Assembly: GCF_012396015.1 (NCBI RefSeq)
Contig: NZ_JAAXOQ010000009.1
Coordinates: 98,117-162,116, forward strand
Origin: Tsukamurella spumae
GTDB taxonomy: Bacteria > Actinomycetota > Actinomycetes > Mycobacteriales > Mycobacteriaceae
Reading direction: 5' to 3'
Length of the DNA: 64,000 bases
Positions within the stretch are counted from its first letter, which is position 1; every line of letters begins with the position of its first letter. The notes beneath the pieces were generated by a model. It had not been told where the DNA came from. It saw only the letters and a list, made by a program, of their open reading frames with translations, and searched no databases. Both the position numbers and the translations under genes were made by a program. Positions 10,288 to 20,900 of the stretch are shown one piece after another.

Positions 10288-10809
10288 ATGGACGACGCGA
10301 CCGCTGCCCGGGACCTGCTGATCGACTCCTTCGCGAGGATCGCCGAGCACGCGGAGGCCGTGACGGACGGGCTCACCGCGGACATCGCGGACCGTCGGAT
10401 CGTGCCGGACGCCAACACGATCGCGTGGCTGGTCTGGCACAGCGCCCGGGTGATCGACGCGCAGCTCGCGCCGATCGCCGGGGTCGAGCAGGTCTGGACC
10501 GCGCAGGACTGGTTCGGCCGGTTCGGCCTCGATCTGCCCGCGGACTCCACCGGATACGGACACACCCGCGTGGAGGCGGCGCAGGTGCACGGCAGCGACG
10601 CGCTGCTCATCGGCTACTTCCGCGACGTCGACGCGATGGCCCGCACCTATCTGACCGATGTGACACCGGACGAGCTCGCCCGCGTGATCGACGAGGCGTG
10701 GGACCCGCCGGTCACCGTCGCCGTGCGGCTGGTGAGCATCGTCGACGACTGCGCCCAGCACCTCGGCGCCGCCGCCTACCTCAAGGGCGCCCTCGAGTCC
10801 ACGATCTGA
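10288..10809 (+). CDS. DinB / DUF664-like putative thiol transferase
   Basis: 173 residues from ATG 10288. The layout is a four-helix bundle of the DinB superfamily. A metal-binding His triad is suggested by WLVWHSARVIDAQL (about residue 51), a TRVEAAQVHG segment, and DDCAQHLGAAAYL (about 158). In actinobacteria this superfamily includes mycothiol-dependent enzymes acting on electrophiles. The substrate cannot be read from the sequence. The stop is 4 bp from the stop of the convergent PucR gene, so transcripts overlap or terminate within genes. Confidence 0.75.
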   Translation: MDDATAARDLLIDSFARIAEHAEAVTDGLTADIADRRIVPDANTIAWLVWHSARVIDAQLAPIAGVEQVWTAQDWFGRFGLDLPADSTGYGHTRVEAAQVHGSDALLIGYFRDVDAMARTYLTDVTPDELARVIDEAWDPPVTVAVRLVSIVDDCAQHLGAAAYLKGALESTI

Positions 10810-10813
10810 CTCG

Positions 10814-12055
10814 TCACGCGGGGCCCGCACCGAAGGTCTTCACGGCGTGCAGTGCCAGCTCGACGTACACGCGCCGCTCGTCGATGGAGTGCCCGAGCAG
10901 CTGCTCGACCTGCCGGATCCGATACCGAACGGTATTGGGGTGCAGGATCAGCGACTCGCCGGCGGCTTTCGCATCGCCGCCCGCGCCGAGGTAGGCGAGC
11001 GCCGTCTCCCGCAGGCGCGCAGCGGAATCCGTCGCGGCGGCGAGGTCGCCGAGCTCCCGCCGGATCAGCGTGTCCGCGCCGGTCGGCCCCGCGATCCCGT
11101 GCGCCAGGCAGGCCAGCTCCACGTCCCGATAGGCGACGATCCGCCGGCCGGTCCGTTGCGCGACCTCCAGGGCCGCCGCGGATTCGGCTGCACTGGTCCG
11201 GAATCCGTCGATCCCGGGGTGCGCGGTGCCGAGGGCGCAGCGCACCGTCGGGGGGAGGTCCGGGGGATCGGGCACCGTCGATCCCGTGCTCCAGCACCGC
11301 AGTGACCGGGCTCCGGTCCGTAGGGCCAGACGGTGCTCGCCGCCCACGGCCCGGTGCACGGCGAGGCCTGCGCGCTCGAGGTGCCGCTGCACGTCGGCGT
11401 CGAGGACGCCCTCGTCGGCCCACAGGGTGTACGCGGTGTGCACGGGGTTCACCGGATATCCGAGCGCAGCACTGGCATCGGCGGGGTCGACGTCCTGCCC
11501 GGACAGCAGCGCCTCGACGGTGGCGGCCTGCCGGGCCAGCGCGCCGCGCTGCCACTGTTCGCGCTCCGCGACGAAGGTGCCGATCATCGCCTCGATCGAG
11601 ACGTCCAGCCACTGCGTGGTCCGGGGCCAGAAGTGCAGCAGCACCTCGGAGCGGACCTCCGCGTCGGGAATCTCGGCGGCAGCGGTGGTGGTGAACAGCT
11701 CCCACGCCGCGCTCTGGCCCACGCGGTAGACCGCGAGGAGGACGCGGAGTTCGTGGCCGCGGCGCGCCATGGTGCGGGCCAGGTCGTGGGTCTCCTCGCC
11801 GGGGCGGATCGTGATCGTCTCGCGCGTGGCGTTGCCGAGCACGCCGCGCCAGTGCGCGCGGGTGCTGGCGTCGAGCTCGGCGCGCAGCAGAGGCTCGTCG
11901 ATCTCGGGCAGCGCCGCGACGATCGCGTCGTCGACGTCGCGCACCATCGTGTCGAGCGCCTGCTCGTTCTCGCCGGCCCGCGCGAATTCCGCGAGCCACC
12001 GGCGGGCGGGCGGCGACAGCGCCGTCACGACGACGGGCTTTGTTCGGAGGGACAA
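10814..12055 (-). CDS. PucR/CdaR-family transcriptional regulator
   Basis: 413 residues. The C-terminus (about 350-410) has the PucR C-terminal HTH signature: [41 protein letters not shown] in two overlapping blocks, ending with a VELALHAVK helix. The middle holds a GGDEF-like CdaR segment and the N-terminus an all-helical sensing domain (about 15-170). Such regulators typically control adjacent catabolic genes. The gene is divergent from the aldehyde dehydrogenase gene at 12154, with a 98-bp shared promoter gap containing the AT-rich ATATGACGCTCATCACACA region. It most likely activates the alcohol/aldehyde oxidation pair in response to a substrate I cannot name. Confidence 0.88.
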   Translation of the reverse strand: MSLRTKPVVVTALSPPARRWLAEFARAGENEQALDTMVRDVDDAIVAALPEIDEPLLRAELDASTRAHWRGVLGNATRETITIRPGEETHDLARTMARRGHELRVLLAVYRVGQSAAWELFTTTAAAEIPDAEVRSEVLLHFWPRTTQWLDVSIEAMIGTFVAEREQWQRGALARQAATVEALLSGQDVDPADASAALGYPVNPVHTAYTLWADEGVLDADVQRHLERAGLAVHRAVGGEHRLALRTGARSLRCWSTGSTVPDPPDLPPTVRCALGTAHPGIDGFRTSAAESAAALEVAQRTGRRIVAYRDVELACLAHGIAGPTGADTLIRRELGDLAAATDSAARLRETALAYLGAGGDAKAAGESLILHPNTVRYRIRQVEQLLGHSIDERRVYVELALHAVKTFGAGPA

Positions 12056-12153
12056 AAATCGGGCCGAACCTTGCTCATGACACCAAGAATATGACGCTCA
12101 TCACACACGATCATAGGAGTGTCGAACAACACACCCGACCGCAGGAGCCTGAC

Positions 12154-13575
<1,422 letters not shown>

Positions 13576-13619
13576 GTGCGCACCCGACTCCACGACCGAC
13601 CTTCCCGAGAGGACCCATC

Positions 13620-15590
13620 ATGACCTTCGAATTCGATGCGCGCCAGCGCAAGACGCTCACCGCCGTGGTCGACACCTTCGTCGCCTCCGTGCCCCGCGAG
13701 GACGATCCCACCGGCTTCTGGGCCGTCAAGGGCAGCGACCTGATGGTCGATGCCGCGGTCGAGCAGTACCTGCTCGCCCACTTGCCCGAGGAGGGGCTCG
13801 CCGGCCTCGCCCAGCTGCTCGACACCGCGGCCCTCGTGGGCCTGAAGAACCAGCCGCAGGCCGTCCGTGAGGTGATCCTCGCGAACCTCGGCGGCATCAC
13901 GCCTGAGTCCGGCCTCGCTGTCGCGAGCCTGTGCCAGCTGTCCACGATGATCGCGTACGGCCTCATGGACGAGGAGGGCCGCAACCCGCTGTGGGCCGGG
14001 ATGGGCTACCCCGGGCCCGTGTCCGCGCCGCCCGCCACCCCGAAGACGATCACCGCGATCGCACCGACCGCGGGCGAGACCCTGACCGCGGACGCCGTGG
14101 TCGTCGGCTCCGGCTCCGGCGGCGGTGTGGCCGCGGCCGAGCTGGCTCGCGCCGGCAAGAAGGTCATCGTGGTCGAGGGCGGCTCCTACCGCAACGAGGC
14201 CGACTTCGTGCAGAACGAACTGTTCGCGTACCAGACGCTGTTCCTGCGCGGCGGCTTCTTCCCGTCGTCCGACGGCATGATCATGCTGGCCGCGGGCGGC
14301 ACCGTCGGTGGCGGCAGCACCGTCAACTGGTCCAACTCGCTCAAGACGCCCGAGATCGTCCGCAAGGAATGGGCCGGTGCGGGCCTCGACGATGCCCTCG
14401 GCCCCGAGTTCGACGAGCACCTGAACGCGGTCTTCGCCCGGCTTGGCTGCAACGAGGATGTCGCGCTGCAGAACGAGCCCCACCAGCGGCTGTCCGAGGG
14501 CGCCGCGGGCCTGGGCTACACCTACCGGAAGGTCGATCTCAACGTGAGCCCGGACCGGTTCGATCCGGTGCGCAGCGCGTACAGCGGCATGGGTGATCAG
14601 ACGGGCGCCAAGCAGGGCACCATGAGGACCTACCTGCAGGACGCCTCCGACGCCGGCGCGCGGCTGCTGCCGAACACCCGGATCGCCACCGTCACCACCG
14701 TCGACGCGGCCGACGGTACGCGCACCACGACAGGCGTGGAGGGCGTGTACACCGACCCCGAGACCGGCGCGCAGACGCCGGTGCGGATCGAGGCGCCCGT
14801 CGTCGTCGTCTCCGCCGGCAGTCTCGAGACGCCCGCCCTGCTGTTGCGGTCGGGGATCGGCGGCCCCGCCGTCGGGCAGAGCCTCCGGCTGCACCCGGCC
14901 ACGCTGGTCAGCGGCATCTACGACGAGCCGCAGAACCCCTGGTACGGCCCGGCGATGTCCGGCGTGATGAACGAGTTCGCCGATGCCGATTCGGGCTACG
15001 GCTTCCTCGTCGAGTCCGTGCAGCACCTGCCCGGCCTGTTCAACAGCGTCGTGCCGTGGCTCGGCGGTGCCGCGCACAAGGAGCTGACCGCGCAGTACGG
15101 GAACCGGGCCGATTGGGTGGTGCTGGTCAAGGACCGCGGCACCGGCACCGTCACGATCGGCCCCGACGGCGAGGCCGTGCACGCCTACCCGTTCGACGAC
15201 GAGCTGGACCGCAAGCACTTCCGCGAGGGGATCGTCGCGTCGATCCGCATGCAGGAGGCCGCCGGCGCCCGACGGATCTACGTGGCGGGCCAGCGATTCG
15301 AGCCCTGGACCCGCGGCGAGGATCTCGAGGCGTTCATCGAGCAGGTGAACGCGATCCCGATCGGCCCCGGCGGTACTCCGGTGTTCAGCGCGCACCAGAT
15401 GTGCAGCGCCCCGCTGGGCGCCGACCCCGCGACCTCGGTGGCGAAGCCCTCGGGCGAGCTGCACGACACCCGGGGCGTGTGGATCGCCGACGCCAGCGGT
15501 ATGCCCACGTGCTCGGGCGTCAACCCGATGATCACGACGATGGCGCTGGCCCGCCGCACCGCGACCAACCTGCTGGCCGCGAAGGCCTGA
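13620..15590 (+). CDS. GMC-family FAD-dependent alcohol oxidoreductase (long-chain alcohol oxidase-like)
   Basis: 656 residues from ATG 13620, with a GAGAGGA site upstream. An N-terminal helical extension (about 1-150, FDARQRKTLTAVVDTF) precedes the Rossmann FAD motif VVVGSGSGGGVAAAELA (about 160-176), as in long-chain fatty alcohol oxidases rather than classic choline dehydrogenases. The GMC signature AAGGTVGGGSTVNW lies at about 222-235. The C-terminal GMC domain ends with HQMCSAPLGADP and DASGMPTCSGVNPMIT, carrying the His and Asn of the active site. It should oxidise primary alcohols to aldehydes. A similar PucR-ALDH-GMC set could serve long-chain or polyether alcohols. Confidence 0.9.
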   Translation: MTFEFDARQRKTLTAVVDTFVASVPREDDPTGFWAVKGSDLMVDAAVEQYLLAHLPEEGLAGLAQLLDTAALVGLKNQPQAVREVILANLGGITPESGLAVASLCQLSTMIAYGLMDEEGRNPLWAGMGYPGPVSAPPATPKTITAIAPTAGETLTADAVVVGSGSGGGVAAAELARAGKKVIVVEGGSYRNEADFVQNELFAYQTLFLRGGFFPSSDGMIMLAAGGTVGGGSTVNWSNSLKTPEIVRKEWAGAGLDDALGPEFDEHLNAVFARLGCNEDVALQNEPHQRLSEGAAGLGYTYRKVDLNVSPDRFDPVRSAYSGMGDQTGAKQGTMRTYLQDASDAGARLLPNTRIATVTTVDAADGTRTTTGVEGVYTDPETGAQTPVRIEAPVVVVSAGSLETPALLLRSGIGGPAVGQSLRLHPATLVSGIYDEPQNPWYGPAMSGVMNEFADADSGYGFLVESVQHLPGLFNSVVPWLGGAAHKELTAQYGNRADWVVLVKDRGTGTVTIGPDGEAVHAYPFDDELDRKHFREGIVASIRMQEAAGARRIYVAGQRFEPWTRGEDLEAFIEQVNAIPIGPGGTPVFSAHQMCSAPLGADPATSVAKPSGELHDTRGVWIADASGMPTCSGVNPMITTMALARRTATNLLAAKA

Positions 15591-15625
15591 TCGCCGCCGC
15601 ACGGCGTCTCCCGCGGCGACGAATC

Positions 15626-15657
15626 GTTCCCGCGATCACCACGGTGATCGCGGGAAC
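15626..15657. terminator. Bidirectional hairpin terminator
   Basis: Perfect 15-bp stem (15626-15640 with 15643-15657) and a 2-base AC loop between the convergent GMC and LLM oxidoreductase genes. No T run follows on either strand. Confidence 0.75.
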
Positions 15658-15697
15658 ACGTCGCGGTCGCGGGAAGGAGACGGGCGGTGGCGGCCCG

Positions 15698-16624
15698 CTA
15701 CAGCCCGGCGACCTGCGGGAGCACCTCGGCGCCGATCCACTCGACGTGGTCGAGATCGCTCATGTCCAGCACCTGCAGGTAGACCCGCGATGCGCCCGCT
15801 TCGGCGAAGACGCCGAGCTTGTCGACGATCTCGTCCGCGGACCCGGTGAGGCCGTTCTCGCGGAGCTCGGGCAGCTCGCGACCGATGGTCGCGGCCCGGC
15901 GGGCGACGGTGGCCTCGCTGGAGCCGCCGCACACGACCTGCGCGGCGGACTTGATCACGGATCGCGGATCGCGGCCCGCCGCCTCGCAGGCCGCATCGAT
16001 CCGGCCCCACACCGCGGCCGCCTCGGCGACCGGCACGAACGGGGTGTTGTACTCGTCGGCGAACCGCGCCGCCAGCGCCGCCCCGCGCGTGCGGCCCGCC
16101 CCGCCGAGCACGATCGGGACGTGCGCCTGCGCCGGTTTGGGCAGCGCGGGGGAGTCGACCACGGAGAAGTGCTCACCCTGGAAGCTGTACGGGCCCTGAG
16201 CCTCCCACAGACCGGTCACGATCTCGAGGGTCTCCTCGAACCGGGCGAAGCGCTCCTTCACCTCGGGGAAGGGGATGGCGTAGGCGCGGTGCTCGTCGGC
16301 GAACCAGCCCGCACCGAGGCCCAGTTCCACACGCCCGCCGGACATCTCGTCGACCTGCGCGACCGAGATCGCCAGCGGGCCGGGGAAGCGGAAGGTGGCC
16401 GAGGTGACCAGGGTGCCGAGCCGGATCGACGAGGTCTCCCGCGCGATCCCGCCGAGCGTGACCCACGAGTCCGTCGGGCCGGGCGCACCGTCGACGTTCA
16501 TGGCGACGTAGTGGTCGGACCGGAAGAAGGCACCGAACCCGGATGCTTCCGCGGTCCGGGCCACGGCGAGCTGGTCGGCGTAGGTGGCGCCCTGCTGGGG
16601 TTCGACGAAGATGCGTAGCTCCAT
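15698..16624 (-). CDS. LLM-class F420-dependent oxidoreductase
   Basis: 308 residues from ATG 16624. The luciferase-like TIM barrel is shown by MELRIFVEPQQGATYADQ at the start, AEASGFGAFFRSDHY (about 27-41), RLGTLVTSATFRFPGPLA (about 70), and GGRVELGLGAGWFADEHRAYAIPFP (about 95-119). GLGAGW-EHRAYGIPF is characteristic of the F420 subgroup. It transfers hydride between reduced F420 and an unknown substrate. It lies 17 bp after the membrane protein gene at the tail of the NRPS operon, so it may be co-transcribed with it. A tailoring role for the peptide is possible but unproven. Confidence 0.88.
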   Translation of the reverse strand: MELRIFVEPQQGATYADQLAVARTAEASGFGAFFRSDHYVAMNVDGAPGPTDSWVTLGGIARETSSIRLGTLVTSATFRFPGPLAISVAQVDEMSGGRVELGLGAGWFADEHRAYAIPFPEVKERFARFEETLEIVTGLWEAQGPYSFQGEHFSVVDSPALPKPAQAHVPIVLGGAGRTRGAALAARFADEYNTPFVPVAEAAAVWGRIDAACEAAGRDPRSVIKSAAQVVCGGSSEATVARRAATIGRELPELRENGLTGSADEIVDKLGVFAEAGASRVYLQVLDMSDLDHVEWIGAEVLPQVAGL

Positions 16625-16641
16625 GGGAGACCACTGTGCCA

Positions 16642-17925
16642 CTACAGGCGCGGGCGGGTGCGATCGAAGGGCGCCTGCACCAGTCGGATGTCGTCCCGAC
16701 GCTCGAGTGCGCGCCGCTCGTACCGCGCGTCGAGGCTCCGCCCGTCGACGGTGCCGACCATCCGGAGTCCGCCCGGCACCGTCGTGACCAGCAGGTCCAC
16801 CGGCGCCGCGGACGCACCCCGGCGCACGGTGAACCGATCGCCCCGCACCCGCAGGCCCCAGGCCGTCACGGCCCCGTCGGGGGCCTGCGTGACGAGGCTG
16901 TCCTGTGCGGATCCGCTCGCCGGACGGTCCGCGGTCCCGCGCAGCGTGATCGCGATCGACGTCCAGACGGGGCCGGCCTCGCCCGTGGCGAGGGCGGGCG
17001 CACCGTCGACGGTGAGTGAGACCGCCCGCCAGACCCCGTCCCGCGGATCGCGCGGCGTGTTCATGGTGTCGACCCGCGCCAGGTTTCCGGAGACGGTCGC
17101 GGCGATGAGGACGGCGGCCAGCACGCCTGCCACGACGGTGCCCGTCCGCCGCGCGGGCGATGCGGCGGTGGGAAGGACGGCGCGCAGCAGTTCCCGGCGA
17201 TGCGGGAACACCAGGACCACGGCGATCACCAGCAGCTCGGCGGCGAGCAGCTTGACCGGCACGTCGTAGAAGACATTGAGCAGCACGATCTGCGTCAGCG
17301 CGGCGATCGAGAGCATCGCCCCGACGAGCCGGGTGCGGGGGACGATCAGCAGCAGTCCCGCGGTGAGTTCGATCGCCCCCGTGATCACGGTGTAGGGCGT
17401 GGACGCCGCCATGTATCCCCAGAGCAGGGAGAAGGGCTCCGTGTCGCCGACGGCCTGCAACTGGTACGCGGGCAGGTTCATGTACCCCATCTGCGCGGGG
17501 ATCACCTTGGCGAGGCCGTAGAGCAGCATCGCGACGGCGAGGACGCCGATCGCGGCCGCCCGCAGTACGCGGCCGGCGCGCTCGATGCCGGCCCGGCCCC
17601 GGTCGTCGCCGCGGACGGCGAGTACGCCCCACACCAGTCCCACGGCGATGCCGATCACGAGCGCTCCCGCGTGGAACTGCCAGGCCCAGGCGAGGTCGCT
17701 GCCCGTCGCCACGTCGACCGGGGCGGGGGCGGTGCCCGTCACCCTCGCGCCCAGAGCCCCGACGGTCCGCCACACGGGCGAGAACGCCGACGCCGCGGAG
17801 ATCGCGGCGAAGATCTGAGACAGGAGCACGGCGGCCGTGAAGAGCAGGAGGACCAGGCCCGCCACCGCGAGCGCGACGGTCCGCGCGACCACGATGGCGG
17901 GGGAGGGCCGCTCGGCCCGGGTCAT
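16642..17925 (-). CDS. DoxX-like multi-pass membrane protein with an extracytoplasmic C-terminal domain
   Basis: 427 residues from ATG 17925, which overlaps the NRPS stop by 4 bp. The first two-thirds has about seven hydrophobic segments, including VALAVAGLVLLLFTAAVLL (about 14-32) and a DoxX-like stretch with YGLAKVIPAQ and ELTAGLLLIVPRTRLVGAM (about 135-195). The last 140 residues are soluble, with beta-rich character (VWRAVSLTVDGAPAL), and probably lie outside the membrane. The tight translational coupling to the NRPS suggests a linked role, perhaps in export or redox, but I do not recognise a function. The DoxX label rests on layout and is tentative. Confidence 0.7.
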   Translation of the reverse strand: MTRAERPSPAIVVARTVALAVAGLVLLLFTAAVLLSQIFAAISAASAFSPVWRTVGALGARVTGTAPAPVDVATGSDLAWAWQFHAGALVIGIAVGLVWGVLAVRGDDRGRAGIERAGRVLRAAAIGVLAVAMLLYGLAKVIPAQMGYMNLPAYQLQAVGDTEPFSLLWGYMAASTPYTVITGAIELTAGLLLIVPRTRLVGAMLSIAALTQIVLLNVFYDVPVKLLAAELLVIAVVLVFPHRRELLRAVLPTAASPARRTGTVVAGVLAAVLIAATVSGNLARVDTMNTPRDPRDGVWRAVSLTVDGAPALATGEAGPVWTSIAITLRGTADRPASGSAQDSLVTQAPDGAVTAWGLRVRGDRFTVRRGASAAPVDLLVTTVPGGLRMVGTVDGRSLDARYERRALERRDDIRLVQAPFDRTRPRL

Positions 17926-20900
17926 GCGTGCGTCCTCCGGACGGCGGCTTCCTGGGTCACGGTCGCCACCAGTTCCCCGGACCGGGTGTAGAAGTGTCCG
18001 GTCGAGAGTCCGCGCCCGCGGCGCGCCACCGGCGAGTCCGTGGCGAACAGGTGGAAGGCGTCGAACCGTACCGGCCGGTGGAACCACAGCGACTGGTTCA
18101 GCGTCGCCGCCGCCACGCGGTCGTAGCCCCAGGACAGGCCGTGCCGCATCACGATCGGGTCCTGCACCGTGATGTCCGATGCCCACGCCAGCGCGGCGTC
18201 GTGCACCACCTGATCGTCGGGGAGCGCGCCGTCGGCCCGCATCCACACCCGGTTGCCGCCCTCGCGGGTCTCCGTCTCCCGGCGCACCCACACGGGATCC
18301 GATGCGAACCGCATGTCGATCGGGTGCGAGGCATCCACGAGGGCGTGCAGTTCGCGTTCGCGTCCGGCGAAGGACTCCTGGATCCGCGGCAGCGACTCGG
18401 GTGGCGCGACCCGCGGCGCGGGGTCGGCGTGCGTCAGCGGATCCGGGGCGTCCGCCTGGTACGCGAGCGTCATCACCGCGACGACCCGGCCGTCCTGTTC
18501 CACGGTGACCTGCCGGTTCGCCGCCGACGGGGTGTCGCGCAGCGCCACCACGCGATAGACCAGATCCGCTGTCACGGAACCCAGTTCCACGAAGTGCGTA
18601 TGCGCCGCGTGCAGGGGGAGCCCGTCGACCGTGCGCCCCGCGGCGACGATCGCCTGCGCCAGGATCTGCCCACCGAAGGTGTGCACGCCGACCTTCGCCG
18701 GGTGCCGCCCGAAGAAGACGCCCGGCGCCTCGCCGTCGGCGAGGTGCAGCACGGCCAGGAGATCCTCGAAATCGCTGACCTCGATACCGGTCTCGCGCGC
18801 TGCGGGCACGGCGCGGCGGGCGATGCCCGCCACCGATCGGCCCTCGAGCACGTCCCGCGGGCTCAGCGTCCAGCCGCGGCGCCGCGCCCGCGAGACCACC
18901 TGCAGCGACAGCAGTGAGTCGCCGCCGCGGTCGGTGAAATCGTCGTCCATACCGGTGTCGTCGCCCAGGAGGTCCCGGAAGATCGGCAGCAGGGCCCGTT
19001 CCGCGTCCGTCGACGGTGTCCGGTCCGCGCCTCCCGAGGCGGCCGCGGGCGCGGGCAGCGCGTCGCGATCGAGTTTGCCGGTGGCGCCCAGGGGGAACCG
19101 GTCGAGCACGACGTACGCGGTGGGCACCATGTGGTCCGGTAGCCGCTGCGCCGCGGCCGCACGGATCGCATCCGGGTCGGGGACGGCACCGTCGGACGGC
19201 ACCAGGTACGCGACCAATCGCTGTTTCCCGGTGGCGTCGTCATCGCGAACCAGGACCGCGGCGGCGCGGACCGAGTCCTGCTGCGCGAGAACGGTCTCGA
19301 TCTCGCCCAGCTCCACCCGTAGACCGCGGATCTTCACCTGGTGGTCGACGCGGCCGAGGAACACCAGGTTCCCGTCCTCGCGCCAGCACACCCGGTCGCC
19401 GGTGCGGTACATGCGGGACCCGCTCGGACCGAACGGGTTCGCCGTGAACGCCGACGCCGTCAGGTCGGGCCGGCCCAGGTAGCCGCGGGCCACGGAGGTG
19501 CCGGCGAGGTACAGCTCGCCGACGACGCCGACGCCCACGGGGAGCAGGGCGTCGTCGAGGACGTACGCGTCCACATCCGGATCCGGGCGGCCGATCGGCA
19601 GGGGGCCGGGATCGGACGGGTCGTAGCGCCAGGTCACCGCGTTGACGGTGACCTCCGTCGGCCCGTACGCGTTGAACAGGGCCGTGCGGCCCTCGCCCCA
19701 TCGCCGCGCGAGCGCCGGGTCGAGCCGCTCGGCGCCGACCACGAAGAACACGTCGTCGGGCACGGCGCGGTCGTCGGGCATCGCCGCCAGGAACGACGGC
19801 AGGAGGTTGACGCCGGTCACGCGGTGCTCGGCGATGTAGTCCAACAGCTCGTCGCCCGGCAGCCGCACCTCGTCCGGCGCGATGACCGACGTGCCGCCGG
19901 AGAGCAGCGGCCCGAGCATCTGCCACACCGCGACGTCGAAGCCCGTCGACGCGAACTGCAGGTAGCGTTCGCCGCGCCGCATCCCGACGACCTCCTCCTG
20001 CAACGAGATCAGGTCCGGCAGACCGCGCAGCGGGACCGCGACGCCCTTCGGTCGCCCCGTCGTGCCCGACGTGTAGATCACGTACGCGAGCGCGTCCGGG
20101 GTCAGGCGGGAGCGCGCCGCCGCCGGATCCCCGGGGTCGACGGTGCCCGCCTCGTACGCCAGGTGCCAGACGGGGCGCTCCGCCGCGAGCTCCGCGGGGA
20201 TCTCCACGGAACCGGTCGTCACCACCAGGGCGGGCGCGGCGTCGTCGAGCATGTACTGCAGGCGACCCGCCGGATGCGCGGGATCGAGCGGCAGGTACAC
20301 GGCGCCCGCGGTGAGGATCGCCAGGAGTGCGATCGTCATCTCGACGTCCCGCTCGGCGAACACGGCGACGGTGTCCTGCGGCGCCACGCCCCGCCGGATC
20401 AGCTCCCGCGCAGCGGTGTTCACCGCGCCGCGGAGCTCCGCGAAGGTCAGGGACCGGTCGCGGCACACCAGCGCCTCGGCGTCGGGCGTCTCCGCGGTGC
20501 GGGCGGCGAGCTCGTCGAGGATCGGCCCGCGGCGGTGGGAGGAGGGCACGCGACCCAGGTCCAGGACCCGCCGCTCCTCGTCGCCGGGCAGGTGCCGCAG
20601 GCGGCCCACCGGGAGATCCGGTGCCGCGACCAGGGACTCGAGCAGCCGAGTCAGCCACCGCGCGTAGCCGCGCACCACGGATTCGTCGAGCAGCTCCGGC
20701 CGGTAGCCGAAGCCGATGCGGATCGTCTCGCCCGGCAGCACGATCAGCGTGAGCGGGTAGTGGGTGGCATCGGCGATGTCGACGCCCGTGAGATCCAGTT
20801 CCGCCGTGATCGATTCGGTGTGCCGGTCCGACATCGGGAAGTTCTCGGTGACCACCATCGTGTCGAACAGCTCGCCCACGCCGGCCAGCCGCGTGATCTC

